A DNA stretch of 5,618 bases. Origin: Methylobacterium sp. GTDB lineage: Bacteria; Pseudomonadota; Alphaproteobacteria; Rhizobiales; Beijerinckiaceae. The stretch covers positions 1 to 5,618 of the forward strand of contig JAJKJG010000400.1 of the NCBI GenBank assembly GCA_021154065.1. The letters run 5' to 3'. This document shows positions 1 through 5,607 of this stretch, piece after piece. Position numbers and translations under genes: made by a program. The notes beneath the pieces are model-generated. The model had not been told where the DNA came from. It searched no databases and worked only from the letters and a program-made list of their open reading frames with translations. Position 1 is the first letter of the stretch; each line of letters begins with the position of its first letter.

Positions 1-400
1 CGAAGGTGAGGTCGTGCCGCGCCGGGCCGCCTTCCGGGTTCCAGCCGCGCAGCACGTGCTTGATCGCCGGATCGGGAAGGTTCGTGTAGTGCGTCGTGTG
101 CGCCCGGTTCATGGTCGCGATGTCGGGGACGACCGACGGGCGGATGTGGTCGTTGTAGTCCGTCGCGATGCGCACGCCGCCCGGGCTCTCGATCAGAAAG
201 GTCGCGTGCCCGACGAAGGTGACGCCGACCTCGCCCTTCGCGAGCGCGGCCGGGATCACCAGCGGCCGGCGCGAGGCGACGAAACCCGGGCAGGACTCCT
301 CCGTCCGGCTCTGCGCGACAGCGCCGCCGCCGGCGCCCGCGCAAGCTGCCAGGAGAACGGCCGCGACAACGAAATCCTGGATCGTCAGACGCCAGCTCAT
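1..400 (-). CDS. MBL-fold metallo-hydrolase, exported (N-terminal 133 residues, runs off window)
   Basis: The minus strand from an ATG at 400 is open to the window edge; the C-terminal part is missing. GGAGAG lies 4 nt upstream of the ATG, which supports this start. The first ~30 residues form an export signal: a hydrophobic run at about 10-19, then either signal peptidase I cleavage after AVA (residue 29) or a lipobox LAAC with Cys20, so a periplasmic protein or a lipoprotein. From about residue 58 the sequence VTFVGHATFLIESPGGVRI is the classic first strand pair of UlaG/RomA-like metallo-beta-lactamase-fold hydrolases, followed by TDYNDHIRP. The place where these enzymes carry the HxHxDH zinc motif reads MNRAHTTHYTNLPDP, which keeps two histidines but lacks the usual Asp-His pair. 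The substrate cannot be told. It is divergent from the small secreted protein at 537. The fold is well supported; catalytic activity is uncertain because metal ligands further on are not in the window. Confidence 0.85.
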   Translation of the reverse strand, partial: MSWRLTIQDFVVAAVLLAACAGAGGGAVAQSRTEESCPGFVASRRPLVIPAALAKGEVGVTFVGHATFLIESPGGVRIATDYNDHIRPSVVPDIATMNRAHTTHYTNLPDPAIKHVLRGWNPEGGPARHDLTF

Positions 401-536
401 CGTGCTCTCCAAAAAACGCGAGTCTGGGCGCCAGCTAAAGACGGTGCGGGGCTTTCCGCCAAGTACGAACTTCGGGCCGCTCGCTGCATTGTCATCGAAA
501 GCGCCCGCGCGGCGCGTACCTGCCCGGAGCGATCCG

Positions 537-1034
537 ATGTCGAAGACGCGCTTCATCGCCGCCGCGGCCGTGGCCGCATTCCTGCTGTCGGCCGCGCCGA
601 GCATCGCCTCGACCTCCATTACGCCGGCCGATGTCGCCCGCATGCGCGAGCTTTCGCTCGATCTCGCGCGCTCCTACCTCCGACTCTGGTCGAACAGCGA
701 GGCGGGCGCACTGGCCGACGTCGATCTCGTCTACGCCGAGCGCATCGCGTTCTATGGCCGCTTTCTCAGCCGCAGCGAGCTTGCTGCGGAGAAGCAGCGC
801 TTCCTGCGCCGCTGGCCCATCCGCCGCTACGCCATCCGGCCCGGCACATTGAGGGCCGACTGCGACCCGATCCCGCGCGTCTGCCACGTCGTCTCGATCA
901 TCGATTGGAGTGTCGCGAGCCCGGCGCGGCATAAGTCGTCCCGCGGCTCCTCGCGCTTCGAGCTCGGGATCGACTTCGGCGGCGCCGAGCCGGCGGTGCG
1001 CGGGGAGAACGGCCGCGTGCTGGCGCGGCGTTGA
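537..1034 (+). CDS. Small secreted protein, probable NTF2-like fold
   Basis: This is a 165-residue protein. The frame is open well upstream, but the ATG at 537 is preceded by GGAG at 526-529 with 7 nt spacing and starts directly with a signal peptide: MSKTR, a hydrophobic stretch at about 6-20, and likely cleavage near SIA-S (residue 24-25). The mature part has an early helix (DVARMRELSLDLARSYLRLW), then AFYGRFLSRSELAAEKQRFLRRWP (residues 71-94), an RRYAIRPGTL strand, two cysteines (109 and 116) that could form a disulfide, and an IIDW segment at 121-124. This order of helices, an FYG...SR..L..EK..F..RWP core and late beta strands resembles NTF2/SnoaL-like periplasmic domains of alphaproteobacteria. 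That match is from memory of the pattern, so the fold is moderate-confidence and the function unknown. No partner gene follows closely; a 400-bp gap separates it from the next start. Confidence 0.75.
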   Translation: MSKTRFIAAAAVAAFLLSAAPSIASTSITPADVARMRELSLDLARSYLRLWSNSEAGALADVDLVYAERIAFYGRFLSRSELAAEKQRFLRRWPIRRYAIRPGTLRADCDPIPRVCHVVSIIDWSVASPARHKSSRGSSRFELGIDFGGAEPAVRGENGRVLARR

Positions 1035-1359
1035 CGACGCTATTCAGTTTCTCGGCGGCCCTTCTACTTGGTCGCGTGGTGCCGCGATCCTGTTGAGCAG
1101 TGCTCGCGGGCGCATTATTGAATAAGGGCTAGCCAGCGCGCCCAGGCCGGAGTAAAGAGCAACCCTCGATACTGATCTCGCGAGCCGCGTTCGCGCCGAT
1201 GCGGAAGCCAGCGAGCGAGCGCCGAAAGCGTCTGCGCGGTGATTCGCGGCCTTCGCACTCGTCTTGCTCGACTAAGCGGTCCGAAAGGGCGCACAAGTAC
1301 TCGTTCAGGCACTCCGCAGTGGAAAAGTAAGCGGATGCTAACGGCGCAACGCGAAATGA
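1035..1359. other. Gap without a recognisable gene
   Basis: No convincing gene lies between the secreted-protein stop at 1034 and the candidate promoter starting at 1360. Minus-strand frames are open over about 1115-1446, but their translations are Arg/Leu/Ala-rich without a known motif and lack a clear ribosome binding site. Base composition looks somewhat less GC-rich than the flanking genes, with short A/T-rich patches around 1115-1130 and 1320-1340. No convincing terminator for the upstream gene is visible. The stretch could hold a decayed gene or simply a long leader region. Confidence 0.4.
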
Positions 1360-1389
1360 CTTGACACTCCGAAACGCATGGCAGCCAAC
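1360..1389 (+). promoter_or_regulatory. Candidate promoter (CTTGACA -35) for the basic protein
   Basis: CTTGACA at 1360-1366 is an exact match to the -35 of the housekeeping sigma factor, including the leading C favoured in rhizobia. The expected -10 position (about 1383-1389) reads GCCAAC-like sequence and is a poor match, so this rests on the -35 alone. It would give a leader of roughly 45 nt before the GTG start at 1440. Confidence 0.35.
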
Positions 1390-1425
1390 TTTCGCTCGTG
1401 GCGCGACATCACGCGTCGGACACCA

Positions 1426-1434
1426 GAGAGAGGG
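1426..1434 (+). promoter_or_regulatory. Ribosome binding site that decides the GTG start
   Basis: The purine run GAGAGAGGG sits 5 nt before GTG at 1440. It is a much better site than anything before the in-frame GTG at 1398, so translation most likely starts at 1440. Confidence 0.7.
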
Positions 1435-1439
1435 TGACA

Positions 1440-1916
1440 GTGGCAACGAACCTGATCACGGGCAGTGCCCAAAGTGTGACGGAAGCCGCTCAATCCGCCA
1501 TCAACAAGGTGAAGGAAGCAGCAGGTAAAGTCATGGGCGATTCAGATACCTCCTCCACGAAGACCAGAGCAAAGAGCGGCAGCCGGACGGGTTCGTCGGG
1601 CGGCGCGAAATCCTCGAGCCGGAGCACCGGCCCGCGGAGCGCGGGTAAGTCGTCCGGCGGGGCGTCGCGGGCAGCCGCGAAGTCGTCGTCGGGCGGAGCG
1701 TCGAAGACGAGCGGCAAGTCCGGCTCGAAGGGCGGCTCCAAGGGCGGGTCGAAGGGCGGCTCCAAAGGCGGCTACAAAGCCGCATCGAAGAGCTCCAAGG
1801 GCAGCACGAAGTCTGCCGCGAAGTCGTCCTCGCGCGGCTCGACCAAGTCGTCGAAGTCCGGCGGAGCGAAGAAGTCCGCCGGAGCGAAGGGCTCGAAAGG
1901 CGGCTCGAAGAAGTAG
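1440..1916 (+). CDS. Histone H1-like Lys/Ser/Gly-rich basic protein
   Basis: This 158-residue protein starts at GTG 1440, chosen for the strong purine-rich site just upstream; an in-frame GTG at 1398 would add 14 residues. Residues 1-33 form a plausible amphipathic helix (AQSVTEAAQSAINKVKEAAG) and carry two of its four acidic residues; the other two are D34 and D36. Residues 37-158 are low-complexity Lys, Ser, Gly, Ala and Thr with about 24 Lys and 6 Arg and no acidic residue, including four SKGG repeats at 96-111. There is no signal peptide or membrane segment, so it is probably cytosolic. Composition and lack of a folded core resemble the tails of bacterial histone H1-like nucleoid proteins (Hc1/Hc2, BpH1), though Ser/Gly replaces the usual Ala/Pro. 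A disordered stress-protection protein is the main alternative. It is probably a single-gene unit, with a promoter candidate before it and tandem hairpins after it. Confidence 0.8.
   Translation: MATNLITGSAQSVTEAAQSAINKVKEAAGKVMGDSDTSSTKTRAKSGSRTGSSGGAKSSSRSTGPRSAGKSSGGASRAAAKSSSGGASKTSGKSGSKGGSKGGSKGGSKGGYKAASKSSKGSTKSAAKSSSRGSTKSSKSGGAKKSAGAKGSKGGSKK
1725..1772 (+). repeat. 12-bp tandem repeat, four units, encoding SKGG
   Basis: Four 12-bp units lie in frame within the basic protein gene. Units 1 and 3 are identical (TCGAAGGGCGGC); units 2 and 4 use TCC for Ser and differ from each other at two positions. Because the units alternate, a 24-bp duplication of a two-unit block explains the pattern best. 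Copy-number change would keep the frame and alter the number of lysines. Confidence 0.85.
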
Positions 1917-1931
1917 GATCAAGCGGGAAGC

Positions 1932-1957
1932 ATCGCCTCGCCGTCGCGCGAGGCGAT
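1932..1957 (+). terminator. Perfect 9-bp hairpin after the basic protein gene
   Basis: ATCGCCTCG (1932-1940) pairs perfectly with CGAGGCGAT (1949-1957) around an 8-nt loop, starting 16 nt after the stop codon. Only CCTTT follows, so alone it would be a weak intrinsic terminator; it may protect the 3' end or act together with the next hairpin. Confidence 0.55.
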
Positions 1958-1964
1958 CCTTTGG

Positions 1965-1999
1965 AAGCGCCGCCTCGCGAGGCAACGAGGCGGCGTTTT
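1965..1999 (+). terminator. Intrinsic terminator: 10-bp GC-rich hairpin plus TTTT
   Basis: CGCCGCCTCG (1968-1977) pairs perfectly with CGAGGCGGCG (1986-1995) around an 8-nt loop, and the T-tract at 1996-1999 can also pair with AAG at 1965-1967. GC-rich stem plus U-run fits a rho-independent terminator for the basic protein gene. The loop carries a second CGAGGC, so an alternative short fold (GCCTCGCGAGGC, 1972-1983) is possible. Confidence 0.75.
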
Positions 2000-2366
2000 C
2001 GTCTTGGCAAGTCGACGATGGGCAGGCGCGCGGGCTTGCGGTTCGATGTCGCGTTCAGGATCTCTTCGCCGAGCGCGCAATGTCCGGGCGCAGCGCCGCC
2101 TCGAGCCGGCGAAGCCGGTATTCGTCAGCGCCTCGGCGCGCCGCGAGCGCCGTCGTGCGCGGGCCTGACGAGCGCCAGCCGGACGGCCTCGCGAGGCCCT
2201 CGACGTTCCGAAGCCGGCGAACCTTCGCGCCGCCTCTCGCGCGCTTCAGCTGCGCGACGACGAGCGCTGCTGCAGCCGAGCCGGTCGGCGGTTTCCTGTT
2301 CTTCCTGGCGGATCATCGGCGGTCCCGCGTGCGGGCTTGGGGGCGCGCCCGTCGATCCGCTGCCCC
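2000..2366. other. Gap rich in small palindromes, no clear gene
   Basis: Frames are open on both strands, but their products are Arg/Ala/Ser-rich and match no family I know, which is typical of non-coding DNA at this GC content. The frame of the SET gene is open back to an ATG at 2080, but this extension has no domain signature. Short symmetric elements include CCGGCGAAGCCGG (2106-2118), GGCCTCGCGAGGCC (2185-2198) and a 10-mer AGCCGGCGAA present at 2104-2113 and 2212-2221. On the minus strand, an ATG near 2315 opens with MIRQEEQETADRLG and a different frame ends with EYRLRRLEAALRPDIARS near 2057. A frameshifted small gene is possible but not shown. Confidence 0.4.
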
Positions 2367-2370
2367 GGAG
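2367..2370 (+). promoter_or_regulatory. Ribosome binding site supporting a TTG start for the SET gene
   Basis: GGAG lies 9 nt before TTG at 2380. There is no ATG in frame between this point and the conserved SET sequence, so this site is the best argument for the TTG start. Confidence 0.5.
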
Positions 2371-2379
2371 CAGCACCGC

Positions 2380-2808
2380 TTGAACGAACCCGTGAAGCCC
2401 CTTCCGGTTCGAAGTGAGCAGCGCGTTCCGTTGCGGGTCGTCGAGCTGGGGGCTCGCGGCCGCGGGGTCGTCGCGGAGCGCGCGATCGCGCGCGGCGAGC
2501 TGATCGAGCGCTCTCCGGTGATCATCATCCCCGAGCAGGAGCGCGCGGCGGTCGACCCGACCAATGTTGGCAATTACATCTTTCTCTGGGAGCACGGCAC
2601 CACCGGCGAGGACATCTACAGCCGGACGGGCCGTGCCGCGGTGGCGCTCGGTTACACCAGCCTCGTCAACCATTCCGACGATCCGAATTGCGAGTTCGTG
2701 CGGCACATCGACGAGCTCGCGCTCGATCTTTACGCGCGGCGCGCCATCGCGCCCGGCGAGGAGCTCACCTTCGACTACGATATGACGCTCTGGTTCACGC
2801 CGGAGTGA
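2380..2808 (+). CDS. SET-domain protein, probable protein-lysine methyltransferase
   Basis: Starting at TTG 2380 (GGAG 9 nt upstream) gives 142 residues, the usual size of stand-alone bacterial SET proteins. A GTG at 2392 is an alternative start, and the frame is open back to 2080 without further domain sequence. The SET signatures appear in order: GARGRGVVAERAIARGELIE (residues 24-43), the SAM-pocket motif SLVNHSDDPNCEF (94-106, with N97-H98-S99 and N103), and IAPGEELTFDYD (123-134), where Y133 is the expected catalytic tyrosine. There is no pre-SET or post-SET cysteine cluster. SET enzymes transfer methyl groups from S-adenosylmethionine to protein lysines; the target here is unknown. A lysine-rich H1-like protein encoded upstream on the same strand is an attractive candidate. 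The 3' end overlaps the convergent ligase gene by 14 bp. Methyltransferase identity is firm; start site and substrate are not. Confidence 0.85.
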   Translation: MNEPVKPLPVRSEQRVPLRVVELGARGRGVVAERAIARGELIERSPVIIIPEQERAAVDPTNVGNYIFLWEHGTTGEDIYSRTGRAAVALGYTSLVNHSDDPNCEFVRHIDELALDLYARRAIAPGEELTFDYDMTLWFTPE

Positions 2809-4147
2809 CGCGAGCCGCAAGGCCGCGCTCGGCCTCGGGAAGCGGATCGAAGACGCCAAGCCGCTCGAGGCGCTCGTACTCCCCCGCGATCAGGCGCGCG
2901 CCGATGTCGCGCCGATAGCGCAGGTTCGGAACGAAGATCCGTTCGGCCAAGCGATTGGCCTTCGCCTGCGCGAGCGCGATCGTCGGGGCGACGCCGGTCA
3001 CCACCATGGTCCAGCCGTAGAGCCCGCTTGTGACGAGCTCGCCCCCGTCGAGCCCGACCTCACCGTAGTGAAGGTGCTCGCGATCTCGATCGGTGAGATC
3101 GCCGTCGAAGAGCACGGGCAAGCCGACCGGCTCCTTCACCTCGCGTCGCGTGTAGGGAAAAGGCGGCGTCGTCAGGACGATGCCGACCGAGAAGCCCGGC
3201 CGCGTCGCGAAAGCAAGGCTCGAGCGCGTGGTCGTGATGCGGAAGAGCTCGGCCCAGGATGTCTCCTGCAACGGGTCCAGGATGGCGAAGCCCGGATAGC
3301 CGAAGCGGCAGGTGAACTCGAGCGGCCAGATCCCGCGCTCGTTGACGATGGTGTTGAGGTTGACGTAGCCGCAATGGCCGTTGTCTCGCAGCAGGGTCTC
3401 GACGCGCCCGAGCGTGCGCTCGAAGAAGCGCGCGGTGCGATCGCAGGTCACGACGGTGCCCATCTCGCCGGTGAGCTCGCCGAGGTCGCCGGTGAAGAAG
3501 CGCTTGTGCTCCCAGTCGAGGCAGGCGGGCCGCAAGAAGCGCTCGCCGTTGAAATAGGCGCCGACCCCCATCTCGATGCCGTCGACGTGCTCCATGAGCA
3601 CGAAGCTCGCCGGCCGCTCGCCGCGCTGCCGCAGCTTGAGCGAGAGCATCGCGCGCACGTCGCGGCCGTCGGCGAGACGCCCGACGTAGTTGTCCGAGGA
3701 GGCGAAGCCCGGCCCATTGAACTTCAGCACGTAGCGACCGGGACGCGCATCGAGAAAGCGCGTCGCCTCGGCCTCGGAAGCAAACTCGTCGATGCGCGCG
3801 GTGCGCAGCCCGAGCCCGGCGAGAATGCGCTGCGCATAGGCGCGGTCGTTCTCGAGCCGGTCGCCGTAGCGGCTGCCGCCGATGACCTTGAAGCCGTCGC
3901 GGCGCAAGGCGTCGGCGGCCTCGCCCCGCCCCTGCGCGACGTTCTCGAAGACGATCACGCCGTCCAGGCCGGCGAGGCGGATCCAATCGAGCTCGGAGCG
4001 CCAATCGGCCGTGCGCGGCACGAGTCCGGCGAGCGTGCCGTGACAGAGCGGCTCCGCCACGTCGACCCTGACCTCGTGGCCATCGGCGAGGAGGCGCAGA
4101 TAGAGCGCGCCGAGATCGCAGCTGTCGCCAATGCCGAGAAAGCGCAT
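2795..4147 (-). CDS. PurD-like ATP-grasp ligase (phosphoribosylamine-glycine ligase family, divergent)
   Basis: This is a 450-residue protein. ATG at 4147 is chosen because it opens the N-terminal strand MRFLGIGDSCDLGALYLRLL; AAGGAG lies 11 nt upstream, and the frame is open further upstream without domain sequence. The order matches PurD: an N-terminal Rossmann-like domain (1-100), the ATP-grasp domain with ATP-lysine candidate K142 in YVLKFNGPG and MEHVDGIEMGVGAYFNG (185-201), then LEFTCRFGYPGFAIL (276-290), and a PurD-type C-terminal domain ending in YRRDIG (411-416). It is not a normal PurD: the GMGAYSPAP segment reads EMGTVVTC (228-235), and the metal-binding Asn of EFNxRFGDPE is Thr279. 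It may join a carboxylate and an amine with another substrate rather than make glycinamide ribonucleotide. The gene is divergent from the membrane-protein/TetR pair and shares a palindromic control region with it. Family is confident, substrate unknown. Confidence 0.85.
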   Translation of the reverse strand: MRFLGIGDSCDLGALYLRLLADGHEVRVDVAEPLCHGTLAGLVPRTADWRSELDWIRLAGLDGVIVFENVAQGRGEAADALRRDGFKVIGGSRYGDRLENDRAYAQRILAGLGLRTARIDEFASEAEATRFLDARPGRYVLKFNGPGFASSDNYVGRLADGRDVRAMLSLKLRQRGERPASFVLMEHVDGIEMGVGAYFNGERFLRPACLDWEHKRFFTGDLGELTGEMGTVVTCDRTARFFERTLGRVETLLRDNGHCGYVNLNTIVNERGIWPLEFTCRFGYPGFAILDPLQETSWAELFRITTTRSSLAFATRPGFSVGIVLTTPPFPYTRREVKEPVGLPVLFDGDLTDRDREHLHYGEVGLDGGELVTSGLYGWTMVVTGVAPTIALAQAKANRLAERIFVPNLRYRRDIGARLIAGEYERLERLGVFDPLPEAERGLAARVTPA

Positions 4148-4244
4148 GCAGGCCACCGCTCCTTGTCCCGCTATGAGTCGGGCATGTCGCGCCAGGGCGC
4201 AACATCGCCGCCTCGCCGCCTTCTGCCGCAGCCACAATCCCGCC

Positions 4245-4274
4245 TCAAACGCCTGTTTGAAATTCAAACGGGCG
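4245..4274. promoter_or_regulatory. Nested palindromes, candidate TetR operator
   Basis: Two overlapping palindromes share a half-site. TCAAAC-GCCT-GTTTGA (4245-4260) has perfect 6-bp arms. CGCCTGTTTGAA-A-TTCAAACGGGCG (4250-4274) has 12-bp arms with a single mismatch. Three copies of the half-site (T)CAAAC thus lie at 4245, 4255 (inverted) and 4264. The element sits between divergent genes, 20 nt before the ATG at 4295, and a TetR-family gene ends that operon, the usual setting for autoregulation. CAAAC-N4-GTTTG resembles the site described for the TetR-family regulator PsrA. Binding is inferred. Confidence 0.65.
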
Positions 4275-4294
4275 TTAGACATCGGAGAGCAACG

Positions 4295-4945
4295 ATGCGC
4301 GAGCAGATCGAACGAGCAATGCGTCACGCCGTGAGCATCGGCCGGCAGGCCGCGTTTCAGATCATCGTGTCGCTGGTTGCGACGGCCGCCGTCGGCGTCA
4401 TGACCCGCGACCGAGCTAGGACGGACGCTCCCTCTCCCGCTGCCGCTCCGATCGCCGAGGCGCCGGCCGTTTCGTTCGAGCCGCAGCCGATCCTGGGTCT
4501 CTTGCGCGCAAGCTTCACGCCGCAGGGGATCCGGACCCGGCCGGCCTATCCGACGGAATTCGCCGCGGTGTTCGGTCCCGAGCCCGGGAAGGCCGCCGCG
4601 GAGCTCCCGGCCGGCCGCTGGTCCAGTTCGGCGGACACGATCCAGCCCAAAGCGCAGCGAAGCGAGCCGAAGCCGCAAGTGAAGACGCTCGTTGCGCAGC
4701 ACGGCTGCGCCGCCCCTTGCGGTCGCCGCACGGTCGTTGCGACCGCCGTCCTGCCTCCGCCGCGCCCGGGCTCGCTCGCGATCGCGGTCGCCGAGGCTCC
4801 CGCCGCGAGCGCCGAGCTCGAGCAGCGAGGCGTGCGCCTTCTCGGCCTGCGCCTGCCCGGCTTCGTGCCTTCCGGCCGCGAGGTTGCGCGAACCGTCGCG
4901 TCGCTCGGCGACTCGGTCTCCGGGCTTTTCGACGGGATGCGATGA
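4295..4945 (+). CDS. Membrane-anchored Pro/Ala-rich protein of unknown function
   Basis: I do not recognise this family. ATG at 4295 has GGAGAG 5 nt upstream; a second ATG at 4319 is weaker. The 216-residue product has a short basic N-terminus, one hydrophobic segment at about 20-36 (AFQIIVSLVATAAVGVM), and then a Pro/Ala-rich, probably unstructured region. A lone segment after Arg-containing residues fits an N-terminal anchor with the rest in the periplasm. Further on are a CAAPC pair (Cys138 and Cys142) that could form a disulfide, a PPPRP stretch (154-158), and a C-terminal segment (about 186-214, LPGFVPSGREVARTVASLGD) that could form an amphipathic helix. Its stop overlaps the TetR start as ATGA, so the two are probably one operon with coupled translation. 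It is likely repressed through the palindromes at 4245-4274. Whether it senses, anchors or transports anything cannot be said. Confidence 0.7.
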   Translation: MREQIERAMRHAVSIGRQAAFQIIVSLVATAAVGVMTRDRARTDAPSPAAAPIAEAPAVSFEPQPILGLLRASFTPQGIRTRPAYPTEFAAVFGPEPGKAAAELPAGRWSSSADTIQPKAQRSEPKPQVKTLVAQHGCAAPCGRRTVVATAVLPPPRPGSLAIAVAEAPAASAELEQRGVRLLGLRLPGFVPSGREVARTVASLGDSVSGLFDGMR

Positions 4946-5607
4946 CGCGTCCCTCGGAGCTCACGCGGGACGCCCTCGTCGAGTCCGCGACCGCGATCTT
5001 CGCCGAGAACGGCTTCGAGGGCGGCTCGGTGCGCCTCATCACCGAGAGGGCGAAGGCCAACCAGGCGGCGGTCAGCTACCATTTCGGCAGCAAGGAGGGG
5101 CTCTATCGCGAGGTGCTGCGGCGCGCGCTGCATGCCTTCGACGAGTTCGTGCCCTTCGGCGAGGACGAGCTCGACGCGATCGACCGCGAGGAGGCGCTGC
5201 GGCTGTTCTTGCGCCAGCAGCTCCTACCGCTCGCCAAGCGCAACCAGCTCAGCCGCTACCTGCGCATCTTCAACTGGGAGGTCCTGCAGCGCACGGCGGT
5301 GTTTCACGAGCTCCTCGCGACCGAGCGCATCCCGACCGTCGCGATCGCGCAGGCGCTGGTGCGCAAGTTCCTGCCCTCGGCCGCGAGCCCCGAGGAGGTC
5401 ATGGTGGTGACCATCTGGCTAGTGAATCAGGCCTTCATCTTCGTGCGCAACTACGACTCGCTGTCGCAGCCGCCGGCCAACCTCAAGGTCGACGAGGCCT
5501 TCCTGACGCGGCTCGTCGACACCCTCTCGCGGCTTCTCATCGGCGGCCTTGCCGGCCTGTCGGCGGCCTCGCCGGAATTGCGGCGGAAGGCGCGAGCCGG
5601 CGCGTAA
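4942..5607 (+). CDS. TetR-family transcriptional regulator
   Basis: This 221-residue protein has the usual TetR length. ATG at 4942 overlaps the preceding stop (ATGA), so translation probably depends on ribosomes finishing the upstream gene; no strong ribosome binding site is seen. The N-terminal TetR DNA-binding domain is clear: ALVESATAIFAENGFEGGSV (11-30), then LITERAKANQAAVSYHFGSK (32-51) with the recognition helix at about 41-47, and EGLYREVLRRALHAF (52-66). The C-terminal all-helical ligand domain contains RYLRIFNWEVLQRTAVFHEL (105-124), a pattern that recalls CecR/YbiH-type (DUF1956) regulators; this subfamily call is tentative. A hydrophobic helix at 152-168 (EVMVVTIWLVNQAFIFV) may line a pocket for a non-polar ligand. 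It most likely represses its own operon and perhaps the divergent ATP-grasp gene. The inducer is unknown. Confidence 0.9.
   Translation: MTRPSELTRDALVESATAIFAENGFEGGSVRLITERAKANQAAVSYHFGSKEGLYREVLRRALHAFDEFVPFGEDELDAIDREEALRLFLRQQLLPLAKRNQLSRYLRIFNWEVLQRTAVFHELLATERIPTVAIAQALVRKFLPSAASPEEVMVVTIWLVNQAFIFVRNYDSLSQPPANLKVDEAFLTRLVDTLSRLLIGGLAGLSAASPELRRKARAGA

Noticed and set aside
434..462. TTGGCG-N17-TTTAGC on the minus strand upstream of the MBL-fold gene as a promoter
   Set aside because: It matches the consensus at only about 4 and 3 of 6 positions, as expected by chance in such a region.
1129..1446. Open minus-strand frame of about 105 codons in the gap before the basic protein gene
   Set aside because: No recognisable motif, no clear ribosome binding site, and it runs into the start of a better-supported gene on the other strand.
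1721..1772. Short tandem repeats as a CRISPR array
   Set aside because: The repeats are contiguous without spacers, in frame, and encode SKGG.
2478..2493. 16-bp perfect palindrome GCGCGCGATCGCGCGC inside the SET gene
   Set aside because: Made of GC-rich codons for conserved SET residues (ERAIAR), so coding and composition explain it.
4148..4282. Upstream ATG at 4282 as the start of the ATP-grasp gene
   Set aside because: No ribosome binding site precedes it, it would read through the palindromes, and the extra residues do not resemble any part of the PurD fold.
3068..4294. Long plus-strand open frame opposite the ATP-grasp gene
   Set aside because: It is the antisense shadow of a well-supported gene in GC-rich DNA; only the part from 4295 on has its own ribosome binding site and membrane segment.
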